A stretch of 64,000 bases of DNA, taken from JAGOUY01 sp964562155 (lineage in GTDB: Bacteria; Patescibacteriota; Patescibacteriia; 2-12-FULL-60-25). The notes beneath the pieces were generated by a model. That model was not told the origin of the DNA. It made no database searches and saw only the letters and a program-made list of their open reading frames with translations. Below are positions 62,801 through 64,000 of the stretch, in pieces (position 1 is the stretch's first letter; each line of letters opens with the position of its first letter). The stretch spans positions 1-64,000 of the forward strand of contig CAZLRU010000005.1 in NCBI GenBank assembly GCA_964562155.1, given 5' to 3'. The translations under genes were made by a program, and so were the position numbers.

Positions 62801-64000
62801 GTGGAGGGAACAGTATTACTCAAATCCCTGTCTCTCCTTTTGGATGTACGTTGCAGGCGTGGCGGTTTGGCTTCCAGCCTACCTCAGGAAGCACGCCGGT
62901 TTCTGCTGATCAGACGAATCAATGTGGTGTGGGTCATGATGGAATTGGCGCCGGTGCCTTTGAAGATAAGCTCGCTGGTCCGGCTGAGTGGAATCGCTTC
63001 CCTGGTTTCGTCTCAACCCAGGTATATGAGCGGTTTGAGATTGCGGGTCTTAACTTAAATGCTTTGGCTGATGCGCGCAGTAGTCTTCGGAGCTTCCGTG
63101 ATTGGACTCGCGAGAATTCAGATACGGATGTTGGTGCGGCAATTCTCTTACCATTTGCGGAGGCGGCGGATGGAATTGTTGATGGTATTGAAACAATCGC
63201 AACAGCTATTTCTAGCTGTGCGCCGTCCAAAACGTGGCAGCAAGTAAACTTTGGCACTTGTGCACCGCTTTCTCTCATGACAGGGCGCGCTCGAGAATTC
63301 GGACGATGTAGTGGTGGGATCTTTGATGGGAAACTGTGTCGTAAAGGGGTTGGCGCTGGTAGTAAATATAGCTGTCAATTGGATCCTGCGGCCTATCTGA
63401 AGCCGGATCGTCGCCCTGTGGATGTCCCGATGTATCATCCTATGGATACGACTGGTCGTCAGACAGCGGTTGTCCCAACTCCTACCGCTACGACCGTGGC
63501 TCAATATAACGCTCTGGTTAGTAGCTGTGGCCCTGTCTCTTTAGTGGATGCTGGTTCGGACAGTGGTTTGGCGGATAATCATTATCGTCCGGTGAGAGAG
63601 TGTGATGCGAACGGAGCGAGTGAGCCTAACGCTACGATTGACTTGGACCAGGATAATAACCTCTGTACGCATGGAACGGGTTATCGTCCTCGACTCGACC
63701 TCTGTCCTGATCCAACGGATGAATTCTGTGGATTGATCGCTTACAAGCGTGGAGATGCAAGTTCGTTGAACCCTCGTCTTTCTCCTTATCCTGTTCCTAC
63801 GGATGTCACGATGGGACTTTACACCCCAGACTACCTGTTGAATGGTCGCCAGGGAGGAGATGGGACCTCGGCTTTCTTGGCTGGGAACTTTAGCTACATT
63901 TCTACGTACAAACCTCAGCCTCCGGTGATTGCAGCGGTGAATGTGAGTCAGTGTCGTCAGACGGGTCAGTGTGCCGTCACGCGCGTCGGAGCATTTACCT
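53830..64000 (+). CDS. Giant secreted cysteine-rich protein, N-terminal part (3' truncated by window)
   Basis: ATG at 53830; no in-frame stop to the window's end, at least 3,390 residues. Signal peptide or anchor about 17-37 (ending ASPAQAQ). Residues 40-350 are helical and Cys-poor. From about 365 on it is Cys-rich, with at least ten Cx6C units (such as CSADNVGC, CRQTEAGC, CREAAIGC) in 55.2-58.4 kb. Two carbohydrate-binding-like beta-sandwich modules lie at about 650-835 (starting NLLLNPSFE) and 1140-1275 (TDWQRYTVGPF). The rest has no recognised domain. Probably an exported, disulphide-rich surface filament or adhesin; relation to the gene at 1-6012 is one of style. Confidence 0.85.
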   Translation, partial: MGTLFSRFFRSFTRGLIAWTLVVLAFWPFLASPAQAQVTVVGDIPRQTDNVLESILTSLSRAAMVGLFNAFQTFLGQLAYDAADYIATGGSGQSATFYKKGPGEYLKDVASDAAGEFIGSLSSEDFFRGAGFNLCRPDARVLLRVQLSLGNFFPGLQGRFQRPRPKCDFNDIVKNYDQLYQSLTNEDVLKNVQLSLNTNSSDLGVTFNLFNQFSKKIATNVNDSLLARTEGGGFKAINNLLSGNIKTPSQVVSEAAREQLVRFPNQSLLTTVNATLSSGLQQGFVQLLSYTASIFVNTLTSKLLRRLFEGGLDAGIAQIQVESPDFVPDRRQADSRNINVSLKTPNLQRVENFDVIAELAACPADTRGTWNCAIDQALRSALVRSDQGGMTVQAALNANLLHGDWQLIPAADTRRNQDRNCYTSAYCAGNLQKLRVLRILSDGFELAANSPENIAQCGPQGTGCVTLREVVDGFSRCSGSDASPWCHLIDPNWILTSLPQQCVLDGYGEQLISTTLGQRRQECQDVQTCLRRNDQGECVGGYGYCVAEKSVYRFGADECLPREASCRSYQARSGQAVSYLRNTVDQAACSADNVGCLWYATTRNPVLGNEGWIGATSTGPRVYFNSNVSSCGANGEGCTKLREVVVGRSNLNLLLNPSFERLTDGSSPSLQNWTLTPTTFLPSSSPLVADGTASVQGVRAADTNGAGGFSGFYEQYVNLTGGRVYTISLFARAKTNTPAPRALAQITQYRDRNHAFTVSSAGMYKSSGCTVAGGVREPGISITESGALGVDWQRYECSFLATSSTVMAKVAFVGDNALIDAVQLEEGEYATDFVDGINEALVERHLKIAPDEFACAGTDGDHPYCDNFAKMCRQTEAGCNGYTDAQGRGSEVPAILSTNDLCPAECVGYSDYKKGASAFDLVADSDVRFSDPGDATSTNFIPSTAATCRQEEVGCEAFTNVEGAGGEQQAYFSYARSCRKPGPDAQTFFTWEGSDTAGYQLRTWSLVHDTATPAAPLVVAKREPGRTFLKEPATCNESSWRTALDPDCRQFYDAEGNIFYRYYSQTVISSSSCTDFRLARTNRADCEKTDGTFDAAANECLYHVLVSQSRVCSAPAVGCREYRGSTSGAALPVVSQTFRDTTTTAPFVGAGRLSTESLLVGDQSLRIDVAVRNAATVSLPFATPQADAVYNVTFWAKPALATSTLQLTVRDPANVGRAPIFVGTVGLATDWQRYTVGPFNAYPGATTSSLVWTAPGISVPYVVFLDEVVITRVQDVVYARRDTWSTPEVCDQNAYGVPQPRAMLGCRAYTNRQQQAVNVRQFTQLCREAAIGCKGFVDTRNSDAVGAETFTRDDSPRVTGFGAATTTRSADRIVYAIDDPSKRCTADQDSCRAFGRPQFSADRQTVDGFTTVYLKDDITRYDRSLCRPSELFCEEFTYNGNKEYFRAPDTHTCQYREDVTEVVGLPAGRYAGWFQTNSSPAQPCYPELLEAGQTFGVARRADPLYRGWVGTCSPSADACTELRDPMDTSDPDHPSGKPYFFIRNQRLDTASCAGNVDPGNGCILIRDTSDANDRYNARATYAGQQSLPRLLPVQPIDCQRNPADPNCRAQKGECSGTIKACPTSDPTCAGIPGLNEFSLGALSATDVWRSSPILMSLTTCRVDSDCTDSAPRPGFIPGVGAVVYTRRATCSVPNDANLIVKVKMDRDCAQWLGCSSSEVVSDPATNRTRNLCTNLALCDRGTQANGDPYCASYVDRSSTSTEPVFARGQALTNDVYVNRPIGLGQKDYAGYAIPNAFLATDLVNARVAVDGNDGVNATGKYARDYRLAAAVPMPPARAPRGTMPSGCTALTCFDHDQTPSLTQARILDRRTRLGAASPDLHLCQHLQTGLIGYFIPQQVGATSTSFCYLSASFDSALLGNPENRRSPFDFQALSDTFARGQANDDGFIRRAYPMAECRAYPQPDAPFPDSYATRWDTTKVPPKPLERLAGYTRVNVCEYGEDCSCTYKRADYREAAVSKFYNTASQDIPTGVCVGGPRDGEGCIPGTVLSIGAVPSAGGATPPSSGGPTAPTTARQRVVEASNVSQSCGDPQLGGRCVALTGVETVRGVFGQCLERDVTRAVRRGGVTEQPCLTWNPGPILFGEKDVYHYTPSAGYSPPPSSGQYYCTSSARKPRTLRLAPVDFEGSSNPASSTYAGLMHEFSYDDLWTSDEGKSDASLDGVGTDGSLVAQQCEQADDDQDNDDSSSDTTGLRLVSTGHSFDTSYAETFFKLNSPVFIARLFNASALTPAAVQSGLSDANIGYLKVTPIVNKNGMGRIGCGYQADWVDNLASFDYNDADQSKAADQQWQQKFLESYDPFMTRGNEKLLTGNINGVDTGVPVAGDCVKFKGIEPSMNQCYFKTWQVGTRLQGQEQAFSKMVYGNGAVTSFDALRQRPVYDRCDADKPYFGIRAVFQTSADQVYQGMNASDLGRLHRVPRGPWRLVGFWVASCAGAANDVRYIYLNVDVTSADICKDLAEVRSKDSLQDAAFTDRVWKESGFTVPRVGIPYGTKFTPFASALTTRSVGKDDQVLFQTGQDVAGFSPLKKPTFLASGADTYYRPDAYPKDKWAYLSNLFGRVYRMLRYEASPVGFTDNACLYGPFKGRACTPSLGSVPSGSYATSSMCSLDGECDTSALAREDLSDFKVCDSLSGINAGLACGSDPDICHTGAIRIDQGTGAQTQMLGACVANADAGWRKVTICDPRSSRRGQPCVTNLECGAGSSCIEDPRQVYDYTGTSQVETFTPEEANNRHFSNSATYPSFPFTCQGGTVRGDLGSTECSAPMDHSRECPLSVYGRCVKNPFQTMSDSNTQQRFGQAGRCAFPELDARGRQVVEPTARTPFGTATGPGSRVIYPDGGVYNVVQADEYEDCYADYDCSFTSYNYYLKRGNRFDNIYSPRSYKHQADHASDYDISGAPCASGAPGADTTCLYSTRIDTTSCGGTPSPAGNRSGGNSITQIPVSPFGCTLQAWRFGFQPTSGSTPVSADQTNQCGVGHDGIGAGAFEDKLAGPAEWNRFPGFVSTQVYERFEIAGLNLNALADARSSLRSFRDWTRENSDTDVGAAILLPFAEAADGIVDGIETIATAISSCAPSKTWQQVNFGTCAPLSLMTGRAREFGRCSGGIFDGKLCRKGVGAGSKYSCQLDPAAYLKPDRRPVDVPMYHPMDTTGRQTAVVPTPTATTVAQYNALVSSCGPVSLVDAGSDSGLADNHYRPVRECDANGASEPNATIDLDQDNNLCTHGTGYRPRLDLCPDPTDEFCGLIAYKRGDASSLNPRLSPYPVPTDVTMGLYTPDYLLNGRQGGDGTSAFLAGNFSYISTYKPQPPVIAAVNVSQCRQTGQCAVTRVGAFT

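Noticed and set aside
1..64000. Alternative genetic code (TGA as Gly) as in some CPR lineages
   Set aside because: Many convincing genes end at TGA (ybeY, the SixA-like gene, the sigma factor), and coding frames do not contain in-frame TGA.
1..64000. The two edge genes being one gene on a 64-kb circle
   Set aside because: The content (division, translation, central metabolism) is chromosomal; the matching style is better explained by two paralogous-type loci in a larger contig.
1..64000. CRISPR array or insertion sequence
   Set aside because: No regularly spaced direct repeats, no Cas genes and no transposase-like frame were seen; the only repeated units are the structured elements.

Overview
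The window reads as a stretch of a small-genome bacterium of Candidate Phyla Radiation (Patescibacteria) type; that assignment is inference. Supporting signs are very large cysteine-rich surface proteins, several short membrane-anchored proteins with calcium-binding thrombospondin type 3 (TSP3) repeats, a secreted CAP protein carrying a duplicated G-R-[IM]-L-L module, a VanW protein, shortened ProRS and TruB, dense gene packing, and few Shine-Dalgarno (SD) sites. TGA is used as stop throughout, so a recoded Gracilibacteria/Absconditabacteria-type code is unlikely. No rRNA, CRISPR array, IS element or prophage was seen.

Layout. 1-8945: the 3' part of a giant Cys-rich protein and three membrane-anchored TSP3 proteins. 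8949-15527: ybeY-dgkA-ftsA-ftsZ-nrdR (rRNA maturation, lipid kinase, divisome), then pyk and a DUF5666-type secreted protein. 15625-24166: DoxX, nitroreductase, uppP, GFA-type protein, CYTH, phospholipase D, a multispanning membrane protein, glycosyltransferase, CAP protein and a FliA-like sigma factor. 24278-28365 (minus): a DUF1993 protein and a heterodimeric ABC exporter. 28400-29570: a gene-poor stretch with short transcripts, mini-ORFs and terminators. 29570-36814: DHH phosphoesterase, tRNA-Asp, a SixA-like phosphatase coupled to a phosphohistidine-domain protein, ZIP transporter, AlkD, proS. 37058-49919: HU, HAD enzymes, rny, truB, infB, SulP, a second swivel-domain protein, trxA-trxB, gdhA. 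49920-50564: two copies of a structured repeat flanking an independently promoted ncRNA. 50565-64000: VanW, a small protein and Hsp20 on minus, then a TSP3 protein and a second giant Cys-rich gene that runs off the right edge (at least 3,390 codons).

The strongest undescribed signals are (1) a family of four ~135-bp elements (36854, 41776, 49922, 50398) whose long inverted-repeat arms differ between copies but keep pairing through compensatory changes, and (2) a ~139-nt minus-strand RNA (50086-50224) with a near-consensus promoter (17-nt spacer), a long bulged hairpin and a T-tract terminator, placed between two of those elements. Also notable are the two giant Cys-rich proteins (one with repeated Cx6C units, the other with an embedded pseudopilin-like module) and promoters whose -10 box lies a few bases from the start codon, suggesting leaderless mRNAs.
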